From: RUG100 sp034927505 | GTDB lineage: Bacteria > Bacillota > Clostridia > Peptostreptococcales > Anaerovoracaceae | Length of the DNA stretch: 46,512 nucleotides | Direction of reading: 5' to 3' | Assembly (NCBI GenBank): GCA_034927505.1 | Contig: JAYFPY010000032.1 | Span: 1 to 46,512, forward strand | Shown here: piece after piece, positions 33,296 to 41,556 of the stretch | Layout: each line of letters opens with the position of its first letter | Position numbering within the stretch: position 1 is the first letter of the stretch | The notes under the pieces: model-generated | Database searches by the model: none | Told to the model about the DNA's origin: nothing | The model's input: the letters and a program-made list of their open reading frames with translations, nothing else | Translations under genes and position numbers: made by a program

Positions 33296-34948
33296 TTATT
33301 TTTTTATTTTGAAACTGCTCTTCAAACCGATTATGCTATTGAACACCTTTTCGGTGTCCGTAGACAGTTTACTGTCTGCAATATAATATCCGTGTCTGAA
33401 AAACTGGAATCGGTCTCCGCCTTTTGCTTCGCTGATAAGAGGCTCGGCATAACATGTCATTTCCTTTACCGAATCCGGGTTCAGCCGTTCTTCTCCCTGT
33501 TCGTCCTCGACCATCAGATATCCGTATTCTCTCACCTTTATAGCGACTGCCGAAGCGGCATCTACCCAGTGTATGGTGCCTTTTACCTTCCTGCCCTCGC
33601 CGCCTTCACCGGATTTTGTCGCCGGATCGTATGTGCATCGAAGTTCTTTGATCGTCCCGTCGTCGTTCTTGACTACCTCTTCACATTTGATGAAGTACGC
33701 CCCTTTGAATCTGACTTCGTTGCCCGGGAACAGTCTGAAATATTTTTTTACAGGGACTTCCATAAAGTCGGCCCCGTCAACGTAAAGCTCTCTGCTGAAA
33801 GGTACTGTACGCCCTCCCATTTCAGGGACATTCCTGTTGTTTTCCATGGCAAGTTCTTCTGTCTTGTCCTCGGGGTAATTCGTTATCACCACTTTGATCG
33901 GGTCGAATACCACGTTTCTTGAAGCCACCCTGCTCTGCAGGTCTTCTCTCACGCAGTGTTCCAAAAGTGCCATCTCTACTGTACTGTTTGCTTTAGCCAC
34001 TCCTATCCTTTCGCAGAAATCCCTTATGGCTTCCGGAGTATATCCTCGGCGTCTCAGCCCTGCAATAGTAGGCATCCTGGGATCGTCCCAGCCTTCCACA
34101 CTGCCGTCGTCTACAAGACCTTTCAACAGTCTCTTGCTCATTACTGTGTTGGTGATGTTCAGTCTGGCAAATTCTATCTGCTGCGGCTGCGGATCCCACC
34201 ATCCCAGCTGGTCCAGCGACCAGTCGTAGAGCGGTCTGTGATCTTCGAACTCCAAAGTGCATATGGAATGTGTTATGCCTTCGATGGCGTCTTCCAGCGG
34301 ATGTGCAAAATCGTACATAGGATAGATGCACCATTCACTGCCGGTGTTGTGATGTTCCACATGTGCGATCCTGTAGATCACCGGATCTCTCATATTGATG
34401 TTCGGGCTGGCCATATCTATTTTTGCTCTCAGAACTTTTTCTCCGTCTTTGTATTTTCCCGCTTTCATCTCTTTAAAGAGTTGCATATTTTCTTCGACAG
34501 TCCTGTTTCTGTAAGGGCTTTCCTTCCCCGGCTCTTTCAGAGTCCCTCTGGTCTCCCTGATCTCATCAGCAGAAAGATCACATACATACGCCTCGCCTTT
34601 CTTTATCAGCTCAACAGCCGCTTCGTACATCTTCGGGAAATAATCCGAAGCCCACAGCTTTTTGTCCCATGAGAATCCCAGCCATTTTATATCTTCTTCT
34701 ATGGAATCAACGTATTCCACATCCTCTTTTACAGGATTGGTGTCATCGTAACGCAAATTACACCTGCCGCCGTATTTCTCCGCTGTAGTAAAATTCAGGC
34801 AGATGGATTTGGCGTGCCCGATATGCAGATAACCGTTGGGTTCAGGGGGAAATCTGGTATACACTTCGCCTCCGTATTTACCGCTTTCGATGTCCTTATC
34901 TATGATGTTATGAATAAAATTGGAGCTTTTGTTTTCGTTTTCTGACAT
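33296..34948 (-). CDS. glnS: Glutaminyl-tRNA synthetase
   Basis: A 550-residue class I synthetase. The HIGH motif is at 42-45 (GYLHIGHAKSI), and the KMSKS-type loop is VMSKRLL (about 267-273). PPEPNGYLHIGH distinguishes glutaminyl from glutamyl enzymes, and the C-terminal anticodon-binding beta-barrels are present. Many Clostridia lack GlnRS and use GatCAB instead, so a full glnS is a useful lineage marker. AAGGAG precedes the ATG. It is the first gene of the minus-strand run ending at comEB and shares a palindromic divergent promoter region with coaBC. Confidence 0.95.
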   Translation of the reverse strand: MSENENKSSNFIHNIIDKDIESGKYGGEVYTRFPPEPNGYLHIGHAKSICLNFTTAEKYGGRCNLRYDDTNPVKEDVEYVDSIEEDIKWLGFSWDKKLWASDYFPKMYEAAVELIKKGEAYVCDLSADEIRETRGTLKEPGKESPYRNRTVEENMQLFKEMKAGKYKDGEKVLRAKIDMASPNINMRDPVIYRIAHVEHHNTGSEWCIYPMYDFAHPLEDAIEGITHSICTLEFEDHRPLYDWSLDQLGWWDPQPQQIEFARLNITNTVMSKRLLKGLVDDGSVEGWDDPRMPTIAGLRRRGYTPEAIRDFCERIGVAKANSTVEMALLEHCVREDLQSRVASRNVVFDPIKVVITNYPEDKTEELAMENNRNVPEMGGRTVPFSRELYVDGADFMEVPVKKYFRLFPGNEVRFKGAYFIKCEEVVKNDDGTIKELRCTYDPATKSGEGGEGRKVKGTIHWVDAASAVAIKVREYGYLMVEDEQGEERLNPDSVKEMTCYAEPLISEAKGGDRFQFFRHGYYIADSKLSTDTEKVFNSIIGLKSSFKIKK

Positions 34949-34988
34949 GTTTTATCTCCTTCATTGTTTTTTAATATTTTGCCATAGC

Positions 34989-35011
34989 ATTATACCATAG
35001 TATGGTATAAT
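34989..35011. promoter_or_regulatory. Perfect palindrome with opposed -10 boxes between glnS and coaBC
   Basis: Arms ATTATACCATA (34989-34999) and TATGGTATAAT (35001-35011) surround a single G at 35000. The right arm ends in TATAAT for coaBC on the plus strand; the left arm gives TATAAT for glnS on the minus strand. Neither -10 has a good -35 at the normal distance. The two promoters would compete for the same DNA, or an activator or repressor binds the palindrome. Confidence 0.65.
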
Positions 35012-35042
35012 AATCTATATTTCAAAAGAATGGAGTACCGAC

Positions 35043-36236
35043 ATGTTAAAAGGAAAAACCATAATACTGGGGGTATCCGGCAGTATTGCAGCATACAAAA
35101 TCGCAAATCTTGCCAGCTCTCTGAAAAAACAGGGGTGTGATGTACACGTGGTAATGACAAAGAATGCCTGCCACTTCATTACGCCGACCACATTCGAAAC
35201 CCTCACCGGCAACAAATGCCTGACAGATACTTTCGACAGAAATTTTGATTTCAATGTGGCACATGTTGCTCTGGCACAGAAATCCGATCTGATAATGATA
35301 GCTCCTGCCACCGCCAATATCATCGCAAAACTGGCCTGCGGGATCGCCGACGATATGCTGACGACCACTGTGCTGGCAGCCCGCTGCCCCAAACTGATAT
35401 CCCCGGCAATGAATACGGCCATGTATGAAAATCCGGTGACCAATGACAATCTGAAAAAACTGGAAGGCTATGGTTTCGAAATAATAGAACCGGCCACAGG
35501 CATGCTGGCCTGCAACGAAGAAGGCAAAGGTAAAATGCCCGAACCGGAGCTGTTGGAAAAACATATCGTAAAATACCTGGCTATGAAAAAAGATATGGAA
35601 GGAAAGAAAGTCCTCGTAACTGCCGGGCCTACCGTGGAAGCCATAGACCCGGTCCGGTTCATTACCAATCATTCCACAGGCAAAATGGGATACGCCATTG
35701 CAAGAGCCTGTATGCTGAGAGGTGCGGATGTGACTCTGGTCAGCGGACACACTTCCGTGGAACCGCCACTTTTTGTAAAGGTGATCGACGTTACATCTGC
35801 AGATCAAATGTATGATGCAGTAATGCAGAATTTCGACGATACCGATTATGTATTCAAAGCCGCTGCCGTGGCAGACTATACGCCCTCTGTCCACTATGAC
35901 GAAAAAGTCAAGAAAAAAGACGGAGACATGGCGATCGAGCTTCACCGCACACATGACATCCTCGGCGAGCTGGGAAAAATCAAAAAAAGCAATCAGTTCA
36001 TCTGCGGTTTTTCAATGGAGACTGAAAACATGCTGGACAATTCCAGAAAAAAAATGTCCAAAAAGAATGTGGACATGATGATAGCCAATAACCTTAAAGT
36101 CCACGACGCGGGATTCGGTACGGATACTAATATAGTGACCGTCATCACGCCTTCCGGAGTGGAAGAACTACCGAAAATGAGCAAGTTCGAAGTGGCCAAC
36201 GCCATAATCGACCGCGCCATAAACGCCGGTCTATAA
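35043..36236 (+). CDS. coaBC: Bifunctional phosphopantothenoylcysteine decarboxylase / phosphopantothenate-cysteine ligase
   Basis: A 397-residue CoaBC (Dfp) carrying two steps of coenzyme A synthesis. The N-terminal flavoprotein (CoaC) has GVSGSIAAYKIANL (about 9-22), the catalytic His in NVAHVALAQKSD, and APAMNTAMYENP. The C-terminal CoaB starts near KKVLVTAGPTVEAIDPVRFITNHSTGKMGYAIA (about 190-222) and includes the AAAVADYTP and NLDKKV-like regions. ATGGAG precedes the ATG. It is monocistronic, ending at a strong terminator. Confidence 0.95.
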   Translation: MLKGKTIILGVSGSIAAYKIANLASSLKKQGCDVHVVMTKNACHFITPTTFETLTGNKCLTDTFDRNFDFNVAHVALAQKSDLIMIAPATANIIAKLACGIADDMLTTTVLAARCPKLISPAMNTAMYENPVTNDNLKKLEGYGFEIIEPATGMLACNEEGKGKMPEPELLEKHIVKYLAMKKDMEGKKVLVTAGPTVEAIDPVRFITNHSTGKMGYAIARACMLRGADVTLVSGHTSVEPPLFVKVIDVTSADQMYDAVMQNFDDTDYVFKAAAVADYTPSVHYDEKVKKKDGDMAIELHRTHDILGELGKIKKSNQFICGFSMETENMLDNSRKKMSKKNVDMMIANNLKVHDAGFGTDTNIVTVITPSGVEELPKMSKFEVANAIIDRAINAGL

Positions 36237-36245
36237 CCGCAGTCA

Positions 36246-36298
36246 AAAAACCGATCCCTCCGGTCATCTTCATGTTCCGGCTTTTGGGATCGGTTTTT
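36246..36298. terminator. Bidirectional terminator between coaBC and the sensor kinase
   Basis: Thirteen-base arms containing AACCGATCCC (from 36246) and GGGATCGGTT (to 36298) enclose an inner CCGG-CCGG stem. A-runs on the left and T-runs on the right make it effective in both directions, ten bases after the coaBC stop. Confidence 0.88.
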
Positions 36299-36303
36299 AT
36301 ATT

Positions 36304-37563
36304 TTATCTTTTTGATTTGAATTCAACTGTAAATGTCGTCCCTCTTTCTTTTGTGCTGGTCGCACTGATCTTGCCGTTGTGATCGTCTACGATAGATTTC
36401 GCTATGGCAAGGCCCAGACCGTATCCACCTTCCTGATTCTGCTGGGTCCTGGCTTTGTCCGATCGGAAAAACCTTTCGAAAATGTGAGGCAGATCTTTAG
36501 GATCTATCGGTTCACCTCTGTTGTTTACCGAAAGACTGCAGCCCGTTCCCGTTTTCCAAAGGTCGATTTTAACAGTTTCACCTTTGCCGCTGTATTTACA
36601 TGCATTATCAACAAGTATATGAATCAGCTGCGTCAGTTTGGTTGCATCCCCCTGGATCTTTATGGAAGTATCTATGTTGGTATAGTCTAAATCAAGGCCC
36701 TTTTCAAAAGCTACCGGTTCAAACTGAAGAGCACTGTCCATGGTCATCTCTCCCAGATTCACTTCCGACATTACCGGCTTTGACTTGCTCGCATCCGATC
36801 TGGCCAGGTACAGCAGATTATCAACAAGGTTCTTCATATGCGTTGCTTCGGCCTGAGAACTTTCGACCCATTTGCTCTGGTTTTCTACAGAGTCCCTCCT
36901 GTGAGACAGAATTATATTGTTATTGGCCAGGATCACTGTCAGCGGCGTCTTCAGTTCATGGCTGGCATCTGCAACAAACTGCTGCTGCTGGTTCCATGCG
37001 CGCCTTACCGGTTTTATCGTAAACTTCGACAATATATAACTGATTATAAACAGAATGACCATGCAGGATACAAAAAGCAGACTGGAATATGTAACAGTAG
37101 AAGCCACATTCTTCTGTATCTGAGAAGAATCCGCAAAAGCGATTATCATGCTTCCATCTGAATTATATATCTTCTTGTAGTACAGATCTAACGATGACAG
37201 TTTGCCCGTCGAAGTAGCAGAATCAGTATTATATACCAGTTTTATCGCCGAGTTCAGCATGGAACTGGACATATATGCTATGCCCTGTGCCTCTCCTGAA
37301 TACTGGCCGTCCTTTGAGATCGTGACAGTGTATGTAGCCATACTGTTCCCCGCATCATTGTCTCCGTTGCTGCCCAGCTGCGGCCTTCCGGCGGAATTTT
37401 CGTCTATCTGCATCCGCATCACCGACTTGGTAAGAGAGCGGTCGATGTCGGATTTCTGGTTTGAATATGCAGTTACTACAACAGTACAAAATCCAATGAG
37501 CATTACACTGCCCACCAGGATCATGTTGATCAGTATGAATTTTTGCTGTAGTTTTTTTAGCAT
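36304..37563 (-). CDS. Two-component sensor histidine kinase
   Basis: A 419-residue membrane kinase. Membrane segments lie at about 10-32 and 159-180, enclosing an extracytoplasmic domain of about 125 residues rich in Ser, Asn and Asp. The dimerisation helix carries the phosphorylated His 202 in ADASHELKTPLTV. The ATPase domain has the N box LIHILVDNACKYS, the F box IFERFFRSDKAR and the G2 box GGYGLGLAIAKSIVDDHNG. It is translationally coupled to the response regulator by a TAATG overlap at 37565-37561. No HAMP domain is obvious. The signal is unknown. Confidence 0.92.
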   Translation of the reverse strand: MLKKLQQKFILINMILVGSVMLIGFCTVVVTAYSNQKSDIDRSLTKSVMRMQIDENSAGRPQLGSNGDNDAGNSMATYTVTISKDGQYSGEAQGIAYMSSSMLNSAIKLVYNTDSATSTGKLSSLDLYYKKIYNSDGSMIIAFADSSQIQKNVASTVTYSSLLFVSCMVILFIISYILSKFTIKPVRRAWNQQQQFVADASHELKTPLTVILANNNIILSHRRDSVENQSKWVESSQAEATHMKNLVDNLLYLARSDASKSKPVMSEVNLGEMTMDSALQFEPVAFEKGLDLDYTNIDTSIKIQGDATKLTQLIHILVDNACKYSGKGETVKIDLWKTGTGCSLSVNNRGEPIDPKDLPHIFERFFRSDKARTQQNQEGGYGLGLAIAKSIVDDHNGKISATSTKERGTTFTVEFKSKR

Positions 37564-38237
37564 TATTCGGCTACCTCTAATCTGTACCCTACTTTCCTCA
37601 ACGCATTTATGCTGACATTCGTCTTAAGAAAAGAAAACTTTTTTCTTAAAAAGGAAACGTATGCTTCCACGTTGTTGTCCGTAGCATCCGAGTCATATCC
37701 CCACACTTTCACTATCATATCTTCCTTAGTGACCGCCGTTTTAGGATTACTCATCAGCAGCTTCAGTATCTCAAATTCCTTGAAATTCAAATGAATGGAC
37801 TTGTCTCTGCATTTCAGATCGCAGGTGGACAGATCCAGCGTCAGATCTCCGAATGCGGCTTCATCCAAGACCACTTCGCCCTGTCTTCTGGATATCGCCC
37901 TGATCCTTGCCAGCAGCTCCTTCGGTTCAAACGGTTTTGTCATATAGTCATCAGCTCCGCAGTCCAGACCCATTACCTTGTCATCTATGCTGCTCTTTGC
38001 TGTCAGCATGATGATCGGCGTCTGATCCTTATCCTTGCGAAGCATCTTTGCCACTTCGTATCCGTTCATCCCGGGCAGCATTACATCCAATACTATCACG
38101 TCATATATCCCGCTGCAGGCATAATCATATCCGTCATCGCCGGTATGAACTACATCTGTCATATATTTTTCTTCCGACAGAATCTGTGCCAGCGCCTCAG
38201 CCAGTCTGACTTCATCTTCTACAATCAATACTCGCAT
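37563..38237 (-). CDS. OmpR/PhoB-family response regulator
   Basis: A 224-residue regulator. The receiver domain has the acidic pocket VEDE (7-10), the phosphorylated Asp 51 in IVLDVMLPGMNG and Lys in MLTAKSS (about 101). The C-terminal winged helix ends TVWGYDSDATDNNVEAYVSFLRKK-like and NALRKVGYRLE. AGGAGGG precedes the ATG. It is the first gene of the pair and is divergent from a small protein gene. CTGAAA direct repeats 11 bases apart near its -35 region suggest that it controls its own promoter. Confidence 0.94.
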   Translation of the reverse strand: MRVLIVEDEVRLAEALAQILSEEKYMTDVVHTGDDGYDYACSGIYDVIVLDVMLPGMNGYEVAKMLRKDKDQTPIIMLTAKSSIDDKVMGLDCGADDYMTKPFEPKELLARIRAISRRQGEVVLDEAAFGDLTLDLSTCDLKCRDKSIHLNFKEFEILKLLMSNPKTAVTKEDMIVKVWGYDSDATDNNVEAYVSFLRKKFSFLKTNVSINALRKVGYRLEVAE

Positions 38238-38262
38238 ATTTCCCTCCTGATTACTTTCTTGT

Positions 38263-38312
38263 ATTATATCATAGTTACGTCAACTGAAAAAAGGCTGAAA
38301 GCAATGTTTCAG
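38263..38312. promoter_or_regulatory. Divergent promoter and candidate response-regulator operator
   Basis: The minus-strand -10 TATAAT (38263-38268) has no good -35. CTGAAA occurs at 38284-38289 and 38295-38300, 11 bases apart, and as inverted TTTCAG at 38307-38312. Eleven-base-spaced direct repeats are the usual target of PhoB/OmpR regulators. On the plus side TATTAT (38331-38336) could serve the small gene at 38364. Both promoters would then depend on the same regulator. Confidence 0.45.
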
Positions 38313-38363
38313 TATTATTTAAGACCCGTCTATTATTATATCGTCAACAAGGAGGTACACGAT

Positions 38364-38486
38364 ATGGACAATTCCCTTTCACTGATGATTTCAGATCAAC
38401 ATTCGCTGGCCGAAGCAATGAACCAGTCCGGCGAGAAATTCAAAGCAGACCTCTTAGCGCTGCTCATATGGCTGATGGACAGCTGA
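38364..38486 (+). CDS. Small protein of 40 residues, unknown function
   Basis: A short gene with a very strong ribosome-binding site: AAGGAGG at 38349-38355, eight bases before ATG. The product has an amphipathic middle (SLAEAMNQSGEKFKADLL) and a hydrophobic end (LALLIWLMDS). It is too short for a stable domain and lacks a signal peptide, Cys residues or a double-glycine leader. It is divergent from the response-regulator gene, shares the putative operator, and has a strong terminator 40 bases downstream, so it looks like a complete one-gene unit. It could be a regulator or membrane-active peptide tied to the two-component system, but I recognise no family. Confidence 0.6.
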   Translation: MDNSLSLMISDQHSLAEAMNQSGEKFKADLLALLIWLMDS

Positions 38487-38526
38487 TAGAACTCATATAT
38501 TATTTAGAGAAATGACAAACGACACA

Positions 38527-38573
38527 AAATGCCGATATGCTTTACCTTGCGGTCCTGCATATCGGCATTTTTA
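38527..38573. terminator. Bidirectional terminator between the small gene and thlA
   Basis: Perfect arms AAAATGCCGATATGC (from about 38526) and GCATATCGGCATTTT (from 38557) with a 16-base loop, A-rich on the left and T-rich on the right. It serves the small protein gene on the plus strand and thlA on the minus strand. Confidence 0.88.
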
Positions 38574-38604
38574 TTTCTATATACTTGATGTCGTCAAAGA
38601 GTGA

Positions 38605-39783
38605 CTATCTTTCAACTACCATAGCAGTTCCCTGTCCACCGCCTATACACAGTGTAGCAAGTCCCTTCTTCGCATCTCTCTTGATCATTTCATTGATCAG
38701 CGAGATAAAGATCCTGCATCCGGAAGCTCCGATCGGATGTCCCAGCGCAATAGCTCCGCCGTTTACGTTTACTATCGACATATCAAATTCCAGATCGTGT
38801 GCAACAGCCAGTGACTGAGCAGCAAAAGCTTCGTTTGCTTCGATCAGATCCAGATCTTTTACTGTCCATCCTGCTTTTGCAAGAGCCTTCTTTGATGAAG
38901 GAACAGGTCCGATACCCATGATCTTAGGATCAACGCCTGCTGAAGCATATCCCTTTATTGTGCACATAGGTTTGATCCCCAGTTCATCAGCTTTTTCTTT
39001 GCTCATTACTACTACTGCAGCTCCTTCATCATTGATGCCGGATGCATTTGCAGCTGTTACCTTTCCGTCTTTCTTGAAAGCCGGTCTCAGTTTTCCGATG
39101 CTTGCTGCTGTAACGCCGTCTCTCGGGAATTCATCTGTATCGAATATTACCGGATCTCCCTTTCTCTGCGGGATCTCTACCGGTACGATCTCATCTTTGA
39201 ATTTTCCTGCCTTGATAGCAGCAACAGCCTTCTGCTGTGAAGCAGCCGAGAATTCATCCAGCTGTTCTCTTGAAAGGTTCCACTGTTCAGCAACGTTTTC
39301 AGCAGTGATACCCATGTGATACTGGTTGAATACGTCAGTAAGACCATCATATACCATCATGTCTACCATTTTAGCTTCGTTCATTCTTGCTCCCCATCTT
39401 GCTGAAGGCACTGCATATCCTGTCTTGGACATGTTCTCTGCACCGCCTGCAACGATGATGTCAGCATCTCCTGCTTTGATGATCTGAGCTGCCAGTTCGA
39501 TAGCTCTCAATCCGGATCCGCAAACCTTGTTCAAAGTCATTGAAGGCACTTCTATCGGAATACCTGCTTCGATGGATATCTGTCTTGCGATGTTCTGTCC
39601 CAGTCCACCCTGGAGTACACAGCCCATGAGCACTTCATCGATTTCTTCCGATTTTATACCTGCTCTTTTGATTGCTTCCTTTACTGCGATAGCTCCCAGT
39701 GTTGAAGTCGGGATGTTCTTCAGAGAACCTCCGAAACTTCCAATAGGTGTTCTTGCTGTACTTACAATTACTACTTCTCTCAT
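38605..39783 (-). CDS. thlA: Acetyl-CoA C-acetyltransferase (thiolase)
   Basis: A 392-residue biosynthetic-type thiolase condensing two acetyl-CoA into acetoacetyl-CoA, the entry to butyrate-type fermentation. The acyl-carrying Cys 88 lies in LNKVCGSGLRA, the His in GGAIALGHPIGASGCR, and the proton-transfer Cys in LCIGGGQGTA near the end. AAGGAGG precedes the ATG. It is monocistronic with two tandem promoters and a terminator. Arg codons are mainly AGA, as in patA, suggesting high expression. No crt, hbd or bcd genes are in the window. Confidence 0.95.
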   Translation of the reverse strand: MREVVIVSTARTPIGSFGGSLKNIPTSTLGAIAVKEAIKRAGIKSEEIDEVLMGCVLQGGLGQNIARQISIEAGIPIEVPSMTLNKVCGSGLRAIELAAQIIKAGDADIIVAGGAENMSKTGYAVPSARWGARMNEAKMVDMMVYDGLTDVFNQYHMGITAENVAEQWNLSREQLDEFSAASQQKAVAAIKAGKFKDEIVPVEIPQRKGDPVIFDTDEFPRDGVTAASIGKLRPAFKKDGKVTAANASGINDEGAAVVVMSKEKADELGIKPMCTIKGYASAGVDPKIMGIGPVPSSKKALAKAGWTVKDLDLIEANEAFAAQSLAVAHDLEFDMSIVNVNGGAIALGHPIGASGCRIFISLINEMIKRDAKKGLATLCIGGGQGTAMVVER

Positions 39784-39853
39784 TTGGAAAATTCCTCCTT
39801 AAAATATAAGTTACATTTGTATTTCAACTTTCAATTTAGTCGTGTCGATGAAA

Positions 39854-39882
39854 ATAATATCATATTTTTTAAGCATTTTCAA
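39854..39882 (-). promoter_or_regulatory. Proximal thlA promoter (P2)
   Basis: On the minus strand TTGAAA (39877-39882) and TATTAT (39854-39859) have a 17-base spacer, 5 of 6 matches for the -10. The start would be about 65 bases upstream of the thlA ATG. Confidence 0.6.
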
Positions 39883-39931
39883 TACATTGGGCCCGCCTCT
39901 TGTTTGTTATATTTTTAACTATGTTTAGATG

Positions 39932-39959
39932 ATTATATCGTATATGCAGGAAAAGTCAA
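39932..39959 (-). promoter_or_regulatory. Distal thlA promoter (P1)
   Basis: On the minus strand TTGACT (39954-39959) and a perfect TATAAT (39932-39937) have a 16-base spacer. It begins 11 bases downstream of the palindrome at 39971-40002, so a protein bound there would touch RNA polymerase. Confidence 0.65.
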
Positions 39960-39970
39960 GTATTTTCAAT

Positions 39971-40002
39971 ACAAAAAGTGTTAATTTCTTAACACTTTTT
40001 GT
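39971..40002. promoter_or_regulatory. Perfect 14-base inverted repeat, Rex-like core, upstream of thlA
   Basis: Arms ACAAAAAGTGTTAA (39971-39984) and TTAACACTTTTTGT (39989-40002) enclose TTTC. The centre TGTTAA-N4-TTAACA is the core of the Rex redox-repressor operator. The arms also carry A and T runs, so the same element could terminate the gene at 40059, whose stop lies 57 bases away. The two functions are not exclusive. Confidence 0.6.
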
Positions 40003-40058
40003 CTTTCATGCTATACACCAAATAATCAGTATCAAAATGGCAACTCAAAACCGCTGCC

Positions 40059-40994
40059 TTATTTGAATTTGATTATATGTTTTTCTATCAGCTTGCACGG
40101 TCTGTAGGAAAGCTTGGCCTTTCGCAGATTGGGTATCCCCATGTCTTCTTCTCTATTGATATACTTTGCCCGATAAGCCACATGCCTGCAGAACTCATTG
40201 TTTATTGCCTGATACAATCCTCTGAAATTCACATTTGCCTTCTCCACATGTTCAGTCACTGTATTTTTGTTCAGCACCCCGCCGATCGCTATGGCCTCAA
40301 TGTTTCCATCTATCAGGATCGCTCCCGCTTCGTATCCGATGGTCTCGATGTTCAGAAAAACATCTTTCATAGCTTCCTCTTCCATCTTCAGCATTTCCAT
40401 TTCGTGTTCGGGCACATCTTTTCTCTTGTTGAAATCGCTAATGAACCGCATGGCGTCTTCTGCCATGGCCGATGTGAGAGGGACATACTCGTACTGATAT
40501 GTCTTGTTGAAGTAGTTCAGATGATTTTTCTTACCGTGGTAGTCTCTCCCCTTCAACTCTATCAGATCCTGTGTCCTGTAAACGTAGTCGTAGTTCGGTC
40601 TATCTTCGATGACCTTCAGTTCGCCCGGACATGCCGCCTTCAGGTCGTCTATCATATGCAGGGGGACCAGCCGCATGCTGAATTCATATCCGGCTTTTTC
40701 AAATATCTCCCTGGCTTCATAAATAGTTTCCCTCAACGACTCCGGATCATACTTTCCGTCTCGAGTAAGGGGCGGGAACATGAAAGGAAGGATGATCCCT
40801 TCCTCCAGTTCCAGATGGCTGATCCCCGACAGGCACATATAATCACCTATCTTACGCCAGCTGAATTTGTTTATGTCTCTCCACATATACAGTGCCGAAA
40901 ACGAAAGCCCTGACGTCTGATAATCATATCCGTCCAGGTATTCCTCCAGTGTGTCTTTATCTTCTATTGTTATTCTTCCGTCGAACATGAACAT
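40059..40994 (-). CDS. DUF2156 (phosphatidylglycerol lysyltransferase-like GNAT) protein
   Basis: A 311-residue soluble protein. The segment LIELKGRDYHGKKNHLNYFNKTYQYEYVPL (about 142-171) and the later IGGVLNKNTVTEHVEKANVNFRGLYQAINNEFCRHV (about 240-275) match DUF2156, the double-GNAT fold of the MprF C-terminal domain and of related stand-alone proteins. No membrane segments are present, so it is not a full MprF. The ATG follows AGTAGG. It is the last gene of a minus-strand run after the isochorismatase (gap 10 bases). The acceptor and donor substrates are unknown. Confidence 0.8.
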   Translation of the reverse strand: MFMFDGRITIEDKDTLEEYLDGYDYQTSGLSFSALYMWRDINKFSWRKIGDYMCLSGISHLELEEGIILPFMFPPLTRDGKYDPESLRETIYEAREIFEKAGYEFSMRLVPLHMIDDLKAACPGELKVIEDRPNYDYVYRTQDLIELKGRDYHGKKNHLNYFNKTYQYEYVPLTSAMAEDAMRFISDFNKRKDVPEHEMEMLKMEEEAMKDVFLNIETIGYEAGAILIDGNIEAIAIGGVLNKNTVTEHVEKANVNFRGLYQAINNEFCRHVAYRAKYINREEDMGIPNLRKAKLSYRPCKLIEKHIIKFK

Positions 40995-41004
40995 AAAACC
41001 GGAC

Positions 41005-41556
41005 CTACTTTATTATCTTTGAAATCTCTTTGAAGCCTTCGCTTTTTGAGCCTTCAAGCAGTTCGAAGAGCACCGATTCATATGTAGTGATTACAGCTCC
41101 CGCTGCAGCCAGTCTTTCGATGGCAACTTTCTTGTCATGTTTTTTTCTGCTGGAGCAGCAGTCTGTTGCTACGAACACATTGTATCCGCTTTCGATAAGT
41201 TCGATCGCCGTTTTCTGAACGCATATGTGTGCTTCAATGCCAAATACGATCACTGATTTTGCGCCGGTATCCTGAAGAGCTTTCAGGAACTCATCGTTTT
41301 TCAGTGCGCTGAATGTATTCTTTTCTATCGGCGTGAAGTCGCCCAAAGCCCTTGCTATTGTATCTGTAGTTTCGCCAAGGCCCTTTGTATACTGCTGAGT
41401 GACCAGAACAGGTATGTCCAGCACCCTCAGGCCTTCTATCAGTTTTGCCGTTGTTGATTCAAGTACTCTTGAGTCCTTCATTGCCGGCACCAGTTTTTCC
41501 TGATAATCTATGGCTATTGCCACTGTGTCGCTTTTGTTCATCAATAATTTGCTCAT
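41005..41556 (-). CDS. Isochorismatase-family cysteine hydrolase
   Basis: A 183-residue hydrolase. The catalytic Asp is in AIDYQEKL (about 17), Lys in EKNTFSAL (about 80), and the nucleophilic Cys in VFGIEAHICVQKTA (about 113), the usual triad. The family includes nicotinamidases, isochorismatases and YcaC-type hydrolases of unknown substrate; the VFGIEAHICVQ sequence resembles the YcaC-like group. I start at the ATG at 41556, preceded by GGAGG; it overlaps the surE stop as ATGA, so translation is coupled to surE. A role in nucleotide or NAD salvage with SurE and Sir2 is possible but only inferred. Confidence 0.87.
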   Translation of the reverse strand: MSKLLMNKSDTVAIAIDYQEKLVPAMKDSRVLESTTAKLIEGLRVLDIPVLVTQQYTKGLGETTDTIARALGDFTPIEKNTFSALKNDEFLKALQDTGAKSVIVFGIEAHICVQKTAIELIESGYNVFVATDCCSSRKKHDKKVAIERLAAAGAVITTYESVLFELLEGSKSEGFKEISKIIK

